A DNA stretch of 64,000 bases from Micractinium sp. NFX-FRZ (taxonomy: Eukaryota; Chlorophyta; Trebouxiophyceae; Chlorellales; Chlorellaceae): the NCBI GenBank assembly GCA_029339195.1, contig JAPTJF010000033.1:62001-126000 (forward strand), given 5' to 3'. Position 1 is the stretch's first letter; every line of letters begins with the position of its first letter. The translations under genes and the position numbers were made by a program. Below the pieces are notes generated by a model that worked only from the letters and a program-made list of their open reading frames with translations, was not told the DNA's origin and did not search any database. This document shows, piece after piece, positions 31,822-42,805 of this stretch.

Positions 31822-34774
31822 ATGGCCTCCAGACTGAGCGCGGTGCTGGCTAGCAGGTGAGTCGGGGTTCTCTGTCCACGCCGAACCTCGAGCCATAGAT
31901 TCGACTGCCTGCCTCCGCTCGCCTCTGCCCTCCTGCTGACGAGCATGGAGGCCTCTCAACTCCCTTGGACGAGCCCCCCCGCCTCGCTGGCCGCCCTGCA
32001 GGGCCGCTGCCCGCGGCGTGGCTGGCGGCATCGGCGGCGGTGGGCGGGCGCGCGTCTCTGCCCTGGCCGCACCCGCCTGCGCGCCGCCGCTGCTGGCGCG
32101 TGGCCCCGACCGGCCAGACATCCCTTCTCGCCACCCAGACATCTACCCGCCCGGGCACCCCATGCCCGACAGCAACGTGCCTGGTGAGAGCGAGCACACA
32201 CGTCTGTTGGGTGTGCGAGGCGGCAGCGTAACAGAGCAGGGGTGAAGGTGCCTGCATGTGCGATCGGTTGTGGGCATGCAGCGCGCCGACCCAGGCCCCT
32301 GGCGGCTCCTTCGGCCTGCGCAGATCCCATGAACCCAGATCCTGACCTATATCCACCTGACGTCGGGGTGCCACGCCGCGACTCGGATGTCGTGCCGCCG
32401 CGCTACCCCTCGCCCGGTGGGCAGGCGGCACTGGCTTGCAACTCGGCGGGGCGCGCCTGCTCACTGCCTGCACCCATGCAGCGCGTGCTCACTGCTTGCA
32501 GCAATCCCCTCGTAACTCTCTGGCGCTGGCAGGGCAAATAGCGCAGCAGGCTTTCCGTCAGCCTGCCCTTCTGCCTGCCCCACCGTTACTCACACAGCCA
32601 TCGTATAGCCGCGCAGCACCTGCCTGCATGGCGTGGCACAGCTGTGACGCGCCTATACATCTCCCCCGCCCTCCTGTCCCCCACTGCCGTCCTGTCCCTC
32701 GCTGCATCCCTGCTCTGCACCTTCCCTCCTGCCAATCCTCCCTCCTGCCCTCCTGCCCCCCTGCCCATTCTCCCGCCTGCAGACATCTACCCGCCCGTCG
32801 ATACCCCAGACATGCCAGAGCCACCAGTGCCCGGCAAGGGGCCCTTCATGGCCCACCGCTTTGGCTGGGGGGCGACCGCGGCGGCCGAAGCGCCCCAGGA
32901 CAGCCCCAAGCGCCCCTCTGCTCTGTGCGCCAGCTGGGCCGGTACCCCTGCTGCCCGCGCCGTGCCGGCGGTTGGCCGCCGCTCCGGGGCGGCCGGGGGT
33001 TTTGCCCTGCCGCCGCTGCTCCTCAAGACGGATGGCGGCAACGCGTGGATGGAGGCGCGCCGCTGCGGGCTGCACAGCGCATCCGCTTCCGCCTACAACA
33101 CCACTCGGCTCAGTGGCGGGGGCGCCGGGCGCAGCTTGTCTGAGGAGGAGCAGGAGGCGGCCAACCGGACCAGGTGGGTGCGGTGTCACAGCAGCACAGC
33201 ACAGCAGTGGCACAGGGTGGGCCGGCATGGGTGAGCAAAAGGGCCCCAGGTTCAGCCGCCATCCAGATGCTGCCTGTCCGCTCCTAACTCAAGGTAACCT
33301 CCTCACCTGCTGCACGCCTGTTTACTGGAACGCCCTCCTACACACTCCCACCCTTCCCCCGTTGTTGAACACCCGCTGCCTCAGTCCTGCCGCTCCCTTC
33401 CCCCCCTGCAGGGCGGCCATGGAGGGGGCACAGAAGCAGGATGAGGCGGGCACCCTGCCGTCGGATGCTCCGGATGCCACGTCTGCCGGCCCGCCCCGGG
33501 TGAGGGGCCAGGGCTGCAGGGGCCCTACCACCGAGTCTACTGGTGGCACTGCAGGCGACGTGTCCATGCCAGTGCCCAGCTGGGAGCAGTATGCTGAGCC
33601 GGGGCTGCCGCAGCGCAGCGGGCGCACCCACAGCCGCGCCCCCCCAGAGTTGTCTGACTTGGCGGAACGCCTGGCGGAGCTGACCGTGCGTGATGGTCCA
33701 CTGTCTGTGTTGGGTGCCTGTTGTGCTTGCGCCCGCAAATGGCCACCTGTGGGGCTGCGGCGGTGCGTCTGTCCATCTTTTTCTTTGAGCTCAACGTGCC
33801 TGCTGTGCCGGCTTGGGCTACTCAGCCTGAGTCGGCTGCCCACCTCCACCATTTGGGGATACAAACATGATTCAACTCCAGGAGCCCGCCAAGCATTCAC
33901 TGCAGGCCTTCCCAGCCCAAGGCGCTCTGGCCTGCTCACAAGACTTGCCCACCCAGGTTGCCTGCCGCCACCCTGCGCCCTTGCAGGACAGCCTGCCCGG
34001 CTTCTCACAGGCCGCCGAGCCAGTGTCGCACATTGGCAAGGTGCGATGTGCATCTCAGAGCCCTGCCCAGCCCTGCCCGCGCCCTGCCCTGCCCGGTGCG
34101 CTGTTGCTTGCGTCAACTGCTATCTTGCAATGCGCTGCCTCTTCAATGTGCGGCCCTGCACATCCCATCCTGCCCCGCCCCGCCCTGCGCTGTACGAGCA
34201 CCACAGCTGGTTGCTGTGCTTGCGCTCGCCCTTCACGCCCTCGGATGCATGCACTGCGCCTTTGCTCTTCTCTATGGCACGCCCCTTCTACTCCCTTGGC
34301 TGCATCCCCACCCCGTGCCAGCCTCCCACCAGTCGCTCCTAGCGCAGTCGCCACCTGTCTCTGCCCTCCCCCCTGCATTTCCTGCCCCTGCAGATCGGCG
34401 ACGATCTGGGGGACGTGCCAGAGGCCACCCACACCCAAGCAGTGAAACCCAAGGTGGGACCACCCTCAAGGGCTTGCTGCGTGGCTTGCCCGCCTGCCCG
34501 CCCGCCTGCCCGCCTGCCTGCCTGCCTGGCCTTGCACTCCCCCGCTGCCTGCTGGCCCGCGTGCGTGCCCTCCACGCGCCTGCCCACCTGCCGGCCTGCC
34601 TATGCGCTCGCCTGTCTGTGCAACTGCTTGGTCGAGGTCTTCGTGTCCCATGCCCACTACCACAACATGTCCATGCGCCACCCCCTGCCTGGCCCGCAGG
34701 TGGGACCCAAGGCGTCTCCAGGCACACCACAGGAAGTGCCTGTGGAAGTGCCCAAGCCTGGCTTCCCCAAGTGA
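31822..34774 (+). CDS. Pro/Asp-rich protein with putative mitochondrial presequence
   Basis: Eight exons: 31822-31856, 32002-32183, 32324-32416, 32783-33173, 33412-33685, 33987-34040, 34394-34453, 34700-34774; 387 residues. The N-terminus MASRLSAVLASRAAARGVAG is a textbook organelle presequence. Next come repeated Pro-acidic phrases: RPDIPSRHPDIYPPGHP, DPMNPDPDLYPPDVGVP, SPDIYPPVDTPDMPEPPVP. A middle part rich in Ala/Gly/Ser carries SLSEEEQEAANRTRAAMEGA, and near the C-terminus are LSDLAERLAEL and QEVPVEVPKPGFPK. No enzyme domain is visible. The PDIYPP-type phrases recall Pro-rich LEA-like plant mitochondrial proteins, but I cannot name a family. All splice phases fit; an apparent small intron inside exon 5 was rejected because removing it breaks the frame. 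Confidence 0.6.
34487..34529 (+). repeat. (CTGC)n-like pyrimidine microsatellite in last intron
   Basis: Tandem GCCTGCCCGCC/CTGC units in the intron before the last exon of the Pro-rich gene. Confidence 0.8.
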
Positions 34775-35553
34775 GCGCTCAGGAGTGCTGGGCAGCGGCC
34801 CTGTGGCAGCGGCAGCAGCCTCCAGCCAGCCACGCAGCTGCCGCTGCGCTGAGCAGCTGCCGCACGAACGGAGGGCGGCAGCCGTCCGCCCAGCGCCGCG
34901 CTGTGCGCACATCTGTGGAAGTGCGCACAGGCCTGTCCGCACGATCAAGTAGTGGGGTTGATTGAGGACTGGCAGCCACCCACCGCAGCTGCCTGCTCAG
35001 TAGGCAGCACTGGGAGGGCGGTGCGCGGCAGCCACCCCACACGGCAGTGACGGCAGCAGCTGCCAGTGGCTCACGTCCCCTGGCCAGCCCAGCGCATGCT
35101 GTCCACAAGTCTGCTGCTCTCTCGGTTGCGCTCAGATGCGTTGGTTCGTGCTGGTGTTGCACAGCAATCGTTGTACAAAACAGTTGCACGGACGGAACAG
35201 ATGCGTTGTGTTTGTGCTTGCACAGAGAAATTGTGTGTACATCCCTGTGAAAAAAACGCTCAGAGGACTCGCAGGCTGGCAGGCAGGCAGGCAGGGGGTA
35301 CGGCGGGAGAGGAAAGCTGAAAGAGGCACAGAACAGGACATGTATAAGGGGCTTGCAGTGCTGTTTGTTGGGTTTCGTCCGGGAAGTTGCTAAGCCAGCT
35401 GGAAAGGAGGTGGCATCCCCACAAGTGATGAATGAATTGTGCAGCCTTCAGGATGGCTGGCCGTGTGAGGGTCGCACGGCAACAGGCAGGCACGTTTGCA
35501 GCGCCTACACCTGCGCCTGCGCATCGCTGCGCGCTGCTGGGCACACCCACATA
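34775..35553. other. Convergent intergenic region
   Basis: Two facing 3' ends. Contains a (GGCA)n run at 35277-35296 and nothing coding that I recognise. Confidence 0.6.
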
Positions 35554-38500
35554 TCACACCGCTGACTCCCCACCAATGGAGGGGTGCCGCCGTGTGGCCG
35601 TGGCCGTGGCCTTGGGTTCCCGCGCCACCTCCCCATCCTCTCCACCTAACAAGCTGCCGCTGCCGCTGTGCTTGGGGCTGATCTTAGCCTTGGTGCTGCC
35701 AGTGCGCGCCCCCGCCCCCAGGCCCAGCGTCGCCTGCAGCGTGCCACTCCCGCTGGCCGCCGTGACCGCAAGCAGCGCTGCTCCGGCGGCGCTGCTGGCG
35801 CTCTGTGGCCGTGCCTTGTCGCGCGCTGCCGCCGCCGCCGCCGCCGCCGCTGCTCCGCTGCCGCCGCCCGCACCGCTGCCGCCGTTGCTGCCCAGGCTGC
35901 CCACCACAGCCTTCAGCTCAAACTCTGGGCTGCCGGGCGACTGGTGGTTGTAGGCCGAGCTGCTGCCCAGGAAGCCCTCACGTTCCAGAGAGGCAGGGTA
36001 GCTGGAGTGTACGCGCACCGCGCCCACCTCCTCCTCCCCAGCACGCCCCTGCTCCTCGTCATGCTCCAGCCCCAGGGCATCCAAATCTGCTTGGCTCATG
36101 CGCCCCTGGGCCTTCTTCACAGCTCGCCTGCGGCAGCAGCGGTGAAGGCACAGGAGGGTGGGCAGGGCGGCGAGGGCGCTGGGGTGGGTGGGTGGGGTGG
36201 GGCGAGGGCGCGTGGCTGCTCACAAGCTGCCCAGATGGGCGGGCGTTGGCCAGCGGCCTTGCCCCTGACAGCCCTTTAATGCTGACATCTGTGGTGCTTA
36301 CATTTTGGTGCTGACAGACACATACCGCCCCCCGCAGCCAAAGCCTCATGCACTGAAGCAGGGGCCACACGACGTGCAGTGCAGCACTCACTGGACGCTG
36401 TGCAGGCTGCAGAGCGCTCCCACCCTATTACCCACGCCGCCCTGCTCAACCCACCCACATGCCCGCTCCTTCAAGCACTGCCTGCCCACCTGCTCTGTGT
36501 CCCACCCGCTCGATTAATGCCAAAAGACACATGTGCCGGGCCGGACCATGCATTTACCCTTCAAAACACGTCACAGCTTGGTGGTTCCCTATGGTCAAGG
36601 CCGCCCCCGCCCACTCACTTGATGCTGTAGGACACAAAGAGCGCGCCCACGACGCACATGACAGCGCTGATGCCCAGCATCACCCACTCAAACACGGGGG
36701 GAGGGCCGCCTTCGCCCGCAATGATGGAGTGGATGTTGTCCGCCATGCTGCATCAGGGTGCAGGGTGGGTGGGAAGAGGCGTTCAGAAACCCAGAAGAGC
36801 TTACATAACATGTCACATTGAGCGCCCTCGCTGGCGACGATGGATGGTGCTGCTGGCGAGAGAGGGTGCAAGAGCAGCACAGCTGTTGGCAGCACGCAGC
36901 ACCTGACACCCACCAGCAGCCGGGAACAAGGTCGAACAGGACATACGCAGTGGCGGCAGCAGCCAACAGCCGTCTAGGCGGCGGCAGCCGCAGCAGGCGG
37001 AGGGAACGAGAGGCTGCCCTCACCTGCCAAAGTAAGCAAAGACGGCGCACTCGTAGATGATGCCCACCGCCGACACCAGAGTGAACTGCCAGAAGGGGAT
37101 GCTGGTGGTGGCCATCGCAATGTTGAGCTGCACAATTGGAGAGGGTAAGAGAAGTGAGCAGGCAGGGGAGGCGGCTGGCTAGGTGTGACATTGGCAAGAA
37201 CCGCAGCAGTCCGCAGCAACATAACGCGCGTCTGTCAGCCTGTAGCAAACACTGCCATACATCGCCCGGCTTGACCCGCTCCACCCGCCTCACCAAGTTG
37301 TATGGGATGATGGGCGAGAAGCGTAGGATGAGCACCAGCTTCCACCCGTCGTGCTCAATCGCCTTGTCGATGATGGCCCACTTGGCCCACTTCTGCTTCA
37401 GCGTGCTCTCCACCCACGACCGGAACAGGTAGCGGGCCAGCAGGAAGGCCAGGGCCTGGCCCACCGCGCCGCCCGCCCACACCGCCAGCAGGCCGCGCCA
37501 GAAGCCGAAGATGAAGCCGGCTCCCAGGATGAGGATGACGCCCGGCAGGAAGAGGGACACCACGGCGGTGTACATGCCTGCATACAGAGGGGGGCGGGGC
37601 AGGGCAAGGCGGGGCAGTGGCAGGCATGGTGAGCGGGCTGGGGCGGGATGGGGACAAGTGGGCAGCAAAGGCGGGCAGGGCAGGATGGGGTGCGCGCCAT
37701 GCAGCGTGCTGCTGCTGGCTCGCCTTCACAGCAAGAGTGGCACCGGCGGCGGCAGCAGGGAGCGCACCCACAAAGATGCCCCAGCCTGCCCAGCCGTTGT
37801 GCCGCTGGAACCAGGCAAGGATGTCCCCAAAGAAACCAAAGCCCTGCGGCAGGGGGGCGGGACAGAGCAGCCTGGCAGGGGAGTGCTCAGAGAGAGACAG
37901 GACAGGGGCAGGTTTCACTGAGCAGGCAGGGCACAGGCAGCTGCTCCTCGTCACGCGAGCTGCAAGCCTGATGGTCGTGCATATGTGCATGCTTCTTCAG
38001 CGCCCGTCACGTGACCCTTTTTGTGCCAAAGCACCGGCGCAGCCAGCACGCCGCCCTCGGACGCGCTGCTCTGCTTCAGCCTGCCCTGCTCAGCGCTGTT
38101 GGGCAGTCCAGTGCTGCACTGCTGCACCGCACCTTGACAGACACGAGCACGATGAGGGTGATGAGGACAGCCAGGATGGCTGCCTTGGACCAGTGGGCAG
38201 CCAAGAAGGCGAGCACCCGCCGGCACACCAGCACCGCCCGCTCCCGCCGCGTGCGCGATGGCTGCAGCAGAATGCGCAAGAGGCGGGAACATATGTGTCA
38301 GGCCACTAGGGTCACGAGGAAAATCCTTGCGCAGCGGCAAACGCTGCACAGTTGCCCAGCGTGCGGCGCAACCTAGGGGTCCGCACACGTCCCTGCATCC
38401 GCCCGCCCACTGCCTGCACGTCCGCACCTGTATCAGCGGCGTCATGCCATCGTCGCTCAGCGCCGAGCTGGGCATCAGGCGCGCGTTCTCTGAATAGTCG

Positions 38501-38658
38501 GCATCGCTGGTGCTGCGCACACCGCTGCTGGTAGGCGACTCGCCGGCGGCGGCGGCGGCAGGGCTGTCCGACCGCCCCAAGCCCAGGGCTCGCGGCGGCG
38601 TGCTGTAGCGCCCCGCCGCTTGCAGCTCCATGTGCTGTGGCGGGCTTCCCAGCTGCAT
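35554..38658 (-). CDS. TVP38/TMEM64 family (VTT domain) membrane protein
   Basis: Seven exons: 38428-38658, 38133-38261, 37768-37843, 37294-37577, 37024-37127, 36619-36747, 35554-36127; 508 residues. After a cytosolic Ser/Ala-rich N-terminus, residues 78-120 carry a basic stretch and a helix (AAILAVLITLIVLVSV). The VTT/SNARE-associated domain follows: VVSLFLPGVILILGAGFIFG, then WAGGAVGQALAFLLARYLFR, then LVLILRFSPIIPYNL and AVGIIYECAVFAYFG, and a last helix MLGISAVMCVVGALFVSYSI. Family members (TVP38, TMEM64, VMP1, DedA) act in Golgi/ER membrane trafficking and lipid scrambling, with charged residues and Pro in re-entrant loops; RFSPIIPYN is that signature. A 190-residue Ala/Ser/Gly-rich cytosolic tail follows. 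The exact cellular role here is unknown. Confidence 0.85.
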
Positions 38659-39946
38659 ATGCGGCGCCAGGGGCGGCGTACAGGGCAGGCGCTCTTTGAG
38701 AGGTCCTGGCGCTGGGCGGCACCCGCTGGCTCTATTGCAATCTGCTGGCTGGCGCAAGGACCGTTTGGTGCAGCTAGCTCAAACGCAGGGGCGTCAACCC
38801 TGAAGCCCGCCAAACTCGGTGCCTGGCGGGCTGCCTGAAGGTTAGTGGAGCCAACTGGTGCTCGGAAGTATAAACGAAACGACAGGCCTGGGGGCCGGCA
38901 GCCGCCTGCCTGTGTTCGGGCATTTCGGCGTCCTGCCAGCTGTGGCGCCGGGCTGAGGCCACTGCTGCAAGGAAGCTGCGTAACGCGCGTTGCCAAGTGC
39001 AAGTGCACAGTAATGACGCCGCTGCCGGTGCGTAGAGGGCCTGGCAGAGCAGCAGGCCCACCCAATTTTCAGTCTGCGGCGCAGTCGCCGGCGCCGCAAG
39101 CAACACAGAGGCGGGAGGAACACGGTGTGGGACGGTTTGGTTAACAGGTGTGCCCCGGCAACATGAACGCGCTCGGAACAGATCACCTATGTCACGTGAC
39201 AAAACAGTACTAACTTGCCGTGTTAAACCGCATCATGTGGGCTCTTCGACGGCTGCAACGCGCTACGGGACCTCTCCTCTCCTCTCCTCTCCTCGGCTCC
39301 CAAGCATTGCCCCCATGCATCGGCACGAACGATGCTATTCTGTCGTGCCTTTATCGTGTTTCACCTCAACATAAAATCACCATGATGTGCTGCTCAGCTA
39401 GGGATGCCGTCACTGGTGGGCTGCCCTCCGGCAGTCCTGGAAGGTAGCGCCCACGTCCTCTCAATAATGCACTCACCCTGTGTACTCTGGCAGTGGAGCA
39501 CAGCACCTGAGAAGCATCCCAGCGTTCTAACAATGATGGCAGGTTACCCCCCGCCCCAGCCCAGCCAAGGAGGCGGAAAGACGTTAGGTGAGTGAGTGGC
39601 AGGTGAGTGGCAGGTGAGCGGCACCTTGCCAAACGTGCAGCGGGCCTTGTGCTCACAGCTGAGCCGGGCAACCAAAGCAGTTATGCTGTGATCAGATGGT
39701 CACGAGGGTTTGGTATGTCATCAATCAAACTGCCTAAGGAGTTTGCGGAACCTGCCACATTCAGGATGCCTGTGAGCCTGCGAGCATGCTCCAGCTGCCG
39801 CATGCTGCGCTGCGCCATGCACCGCTGGCGGCAAGCTCCCTTAACAGAACCGAGCACCCCACACATTAACAAACTCAGAAACACTAGCTCTTTCTGTAAC
39901 CGAGCGCAACGCCTCGAGCGCCGAGGATTGGGGCTCGGGAAGGGCC
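38659..39946. promoter_or_regulatory. Head-to-head intergenic region, VTT gene and PB1 gene
   Basis: 1.29 kb with both promoters and leaders. Contains a (CTCTC)n pyrimidine repeat at about 39271-39296 and three GTGAGTGGCAG-like direct repeats near 39588-39620. Short ORFs match nothing I recognise. Confidence 0.5.
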
Positions 39947-42200
39947 ATGGCGCACATCAAAGCCCTGCGACAAAGATGGATGGCTGCTGCAGGCCTTGGG
40001 CCAGATCCTGCGCCAGCGACAGCGCCCAGCCTACCAGCAGCGGTGTCAGAGGCTGCGCAGGTGCAGGCGGCGCGCGAGCAGCACGCCAACGGCGGTCCGC
40101 CCGTGCATCCTCGCAAGCGGCTCATGCAGGAAGCTGCGTCCGCAGGGGCGACGGGGCGAGCACAGGCAGAGAGGTGAGTGCCGATGGCGGGAGGGCGGCA
40201 GCGGTGGCGGCAAAGCTGTGCTGTCGGGCTTATGTATGCACATTATTCACGACCTCCTTGCGTCAAGAGTGATGCCGGACCAGCCTTGATTTATGCCGCA
40301 TGACCCATTCTATCTCTGCCTGCAGTAGCAGCGCTGCGCCTCCTGTCAAGAAGGCGCGGCCAGCGGCCGAGGCGGGCAACGGCAAGCACGCGGACGCGGC
40401 GCCAGCAGCAGGAGCAGCAGCAGCAGCAGGCGGTGCTGGCCAGCAGCAGTCGCAGCAGCATGCCCAGAAGCCGTCACAGCAGCCCCAGCAAGCAGCCCAG
40501 CAGCCAGCCCAGCAGCACAGCGAGCAGTCGCAGCGGCAGCCGAAGCTCAAAGGGGATGCTGGCGCCCGGCTGAATGGTGAAGGCAAGCCTCGGGGTGAGG
40601 GCAAGACCAAGCCAGTTGCTGTCACTGCAGCACCAGCAGCAGCAGCAGGAGGAGGAGGAGGAGGCGGAGCCGGCAAGCCGGCAGGGGTAGCAGGAGCATC
40701 GCTAGCAGCCGCAGCCAAGGCGGGTGCTTCAGCGGCGGCAGCCCCAGCGGCCGCGGCAGCGCCGGCCAAGCCTGACAAAGCGGCACCGGCAGCAGCCGCC
40801 AAGCCCGGAAAGGCGGCGCCAGCAGTGGCACCCAAGCCCGAAAAGGTGGCGCCAACAGCGGCAGCCAAGTCCGAAAAGGCGGGGACAGCAGCAGCGGCCA
40901 AGGCCGATAAGGCGGGGACAGCAGCGGCGACTAACAAGCCTGAAAAGGCACTGGCAGCGGCAGCTAAGCCTGAAAAGGCGGCGCCAGCAGGAGCAGGGAA
41001 GCCTGGGGCGGCAGGCAAGCCTGTGAAGCGCGAGGGCGAGGGCAGCAAGGCCAGCAAGGCGGGCGGCAAAGCAGAGAAGGGGGACAAAGCAGAGAAGGCG
41101 GCGGGCAAGCCTGGCAGCGCAGAGCGGCCGGTGAAGCGGGAGCCAGGGGCACGGCCGGTCAAGAAAGAGAAGGAGCAGCAGGCAGGCGCAGCGCGGACAG
41201 CAGCAGCAGCAGCTGGCGAGAAGCCTGCCAAGCAGCGGGCAGCAACAGTAGCAGCGGCGGCGGGTGCAGCCCCGGCTGTGCAGGCGGCCGCGGCTCTGAC
41301 GGCAGATGGCAGCAGCCGCCCGGGCAAGCTGGCTGGTGCGGCCGTCAAGTCAGCAGTTGCTGCTCTCAAGGCGGAGCACCAGGAGCACGCGGGCAGCAAC
41401 CCCACCAGCATGCAGCGCGACGGCGGCGGCGCCGCCAGCAGCGAGCAGCAGCGGCACGTGCAGCAGGCCACCTCACGCCCCGCAGCCGCGGTCAAGGCAG
41501 AGCCTCGTGCTGCTGCAGCCGCCGGTGCCCCTGCCGCTGCCAACAGAGCAGCCCTGGGTGCGGAGCAGGGCAGCACAGACATGTCCACTCCCGTGGAAGT
41601 GCTTGTGGCGCCGGCAGAGGCGGCTCAGCATGTGGGGGAGGTGACCGTGGCTCTGTACCAGGGGCATGCAGAGCTCCTGGAGGCGGTGTGCACGCGCTTT
41701 GCGGGTGCGTGCCAGGCATGCACGTGTGTGCATGTGTGCATGTGCCTGTGTGTGTTCATATGCCTGTGTGCACATGTGTGTGGTGGCTCCTCGCGCTGCT
41801 GCTGGGCATGAGCAGCTCAGACGGTGGAGTGGTTACGTGGTGGAGTGGTGGAGTTTTGGAGACCTGACTGACACCACGCGGCAGCGCATGGCTGGGCAGC
41901 ACGCCTCTGGCTGTGCCTGATCCCGTGGCCTCTCTTCAGTCCCTTTCTTTTGTGTCGCCTTCTGCTCCATGCGCTCCGATGCTCCCAATGACTGCCTCCT
42001 CACGCTCTGTTGCTGCTGCTGCCCTCCCACGTGTCGCCTCCTCTGCCCCTGCAGACCGCCTGCCAGGTGGCGAGGCCGGAGCCAAAGCGCGGCTGGTGTA
42101 CCAAGACGTGGACGGCGACTGGCTGCTGCTGCAGGCCGAGGCGCCCTGGCCGGTCTTTGTGCGCACCGTGCGCAAGCTGGTCATCTCCTTCAGGCAGTGA
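39947..42200 (+). CDS. Lys/Ala/Gln-rich protein with C-terminal Aux/IAA-like PB1 domain
   Basis: Exons 39947-40173, 40326-41704, 42055-42200; 583 residues. The first 110 residues include HPRKRLMQE and PVKKARP, likely nuclear signals. The middle 350 residues are disordered, with histone H1-like AKPxKA repeats (AAAKPGKAAPAVAPKPEKVA and onward) and many KPxK/VKRE motifs. The last 80 or so residues are ordered. After EVTVALYQGHAELLEAVCTRF, the last exon reads ARLVYQDVDGDWLLLQ, then APWPVFVRTVRKLVIS. This matches the second half of the PB1 domain of land-plant Aux/IAA and ARF proteins: the acidic OPCA loop YxDxDGDW, then PWxxFVxxVxxLxI. No B3 domain, degron or EAR motif is visible. This suggests a nuclear scaffold or regulator that oligomerises through PB1. 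The assignment rests on motif reading only. Confidence 0.68.
40724..41010 (+). repeat. Coding tandem repeat, AKPxKAxPAxA-type units
   Basis: About eight degenerate units of 11-13 codons (for example AKPDKAAPAAAAKPGKAAPA) in exon 2 of the PB1 gene, resembling the Lys/Ala/Pro tails of linker histone H1. Confidence 0.8.
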
Positions 42201-42805
42201 GGCAGGCAGGCAGTGCCTTGTGCAGGCCCAAGGCAGGCCTCATTTGCAGGCACACAGTGGGGCTGCAGTCAGAGAGGCACCCCGCCTGGGCTACCGTGGG
42301 CGCCTGGCTTGGTCCAGGCAGGCAGGCCGTGGCTTTGCAGTCTTTGGCTGCAGGCGCGCGCACCGGGCAGACAGCCCTGCTGCGTGACTGATGGCCACCT
42401 GCTCCGCTCATGCCATGCCAGTCCACTGCCAGACGTACGCGGTGCTGCTTCCTGCGCCATGCTCCCTACTACTTTTCTACACTTTCTTAAGCCTCCACCC
42501 ACACACTGGCATGCCGCTGCGGCCCCCCCTGTTCCGCTTTGGCACCCGTGCACAGTTTTCCCCCACACACTGCGTCACCTGTTCCCCCATGCTTCCCTTT
42601 GCGCTCCTTGCATGCTGCTGCCCTCTTCCCCGTCCCGCCCCGTCCCGCCCTGTGTTTCTTTCTCTTGCTAGACAGGCTCTCCTTGCAACCACGCAGCTTA
42701 CAAAATGGGTTGCAAGACCAGCAGGGTCACAGGCAGTGGAGGAGGAGCACCAATGTGGGGCACCATTGCGCAGACAGCCTCCCGTGCTGCGCCAGCCTGG
42801 CAGCC
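42201..42805. other. Convergent intergenic region, PB1 gene and NFXL
   Basis: Facing 3' ends. It begins with a short (GGCA)n run at about 42201-42213 and holds the NFXL polyadenylation signal. No gene recognised. Confidence 0.6.
42698..42702 (-). terminator. Polyadenylation signal TGTAA for NFXL
   Basis: TGTAA on the minus strand about 104 bases beyond the NFXL stop. The stop codon itself (CTGTAA) also contains the pentamer. Confidence 0.5.

Noticed and set aside
33514..33568. Possible 55-base intron inside exon 5 of the Pro-rich gene (GTGAGG...CTGCAG)
   Set aside because: Removing it shifts the frame; the unspliced frame continues to the next well-supported donor.
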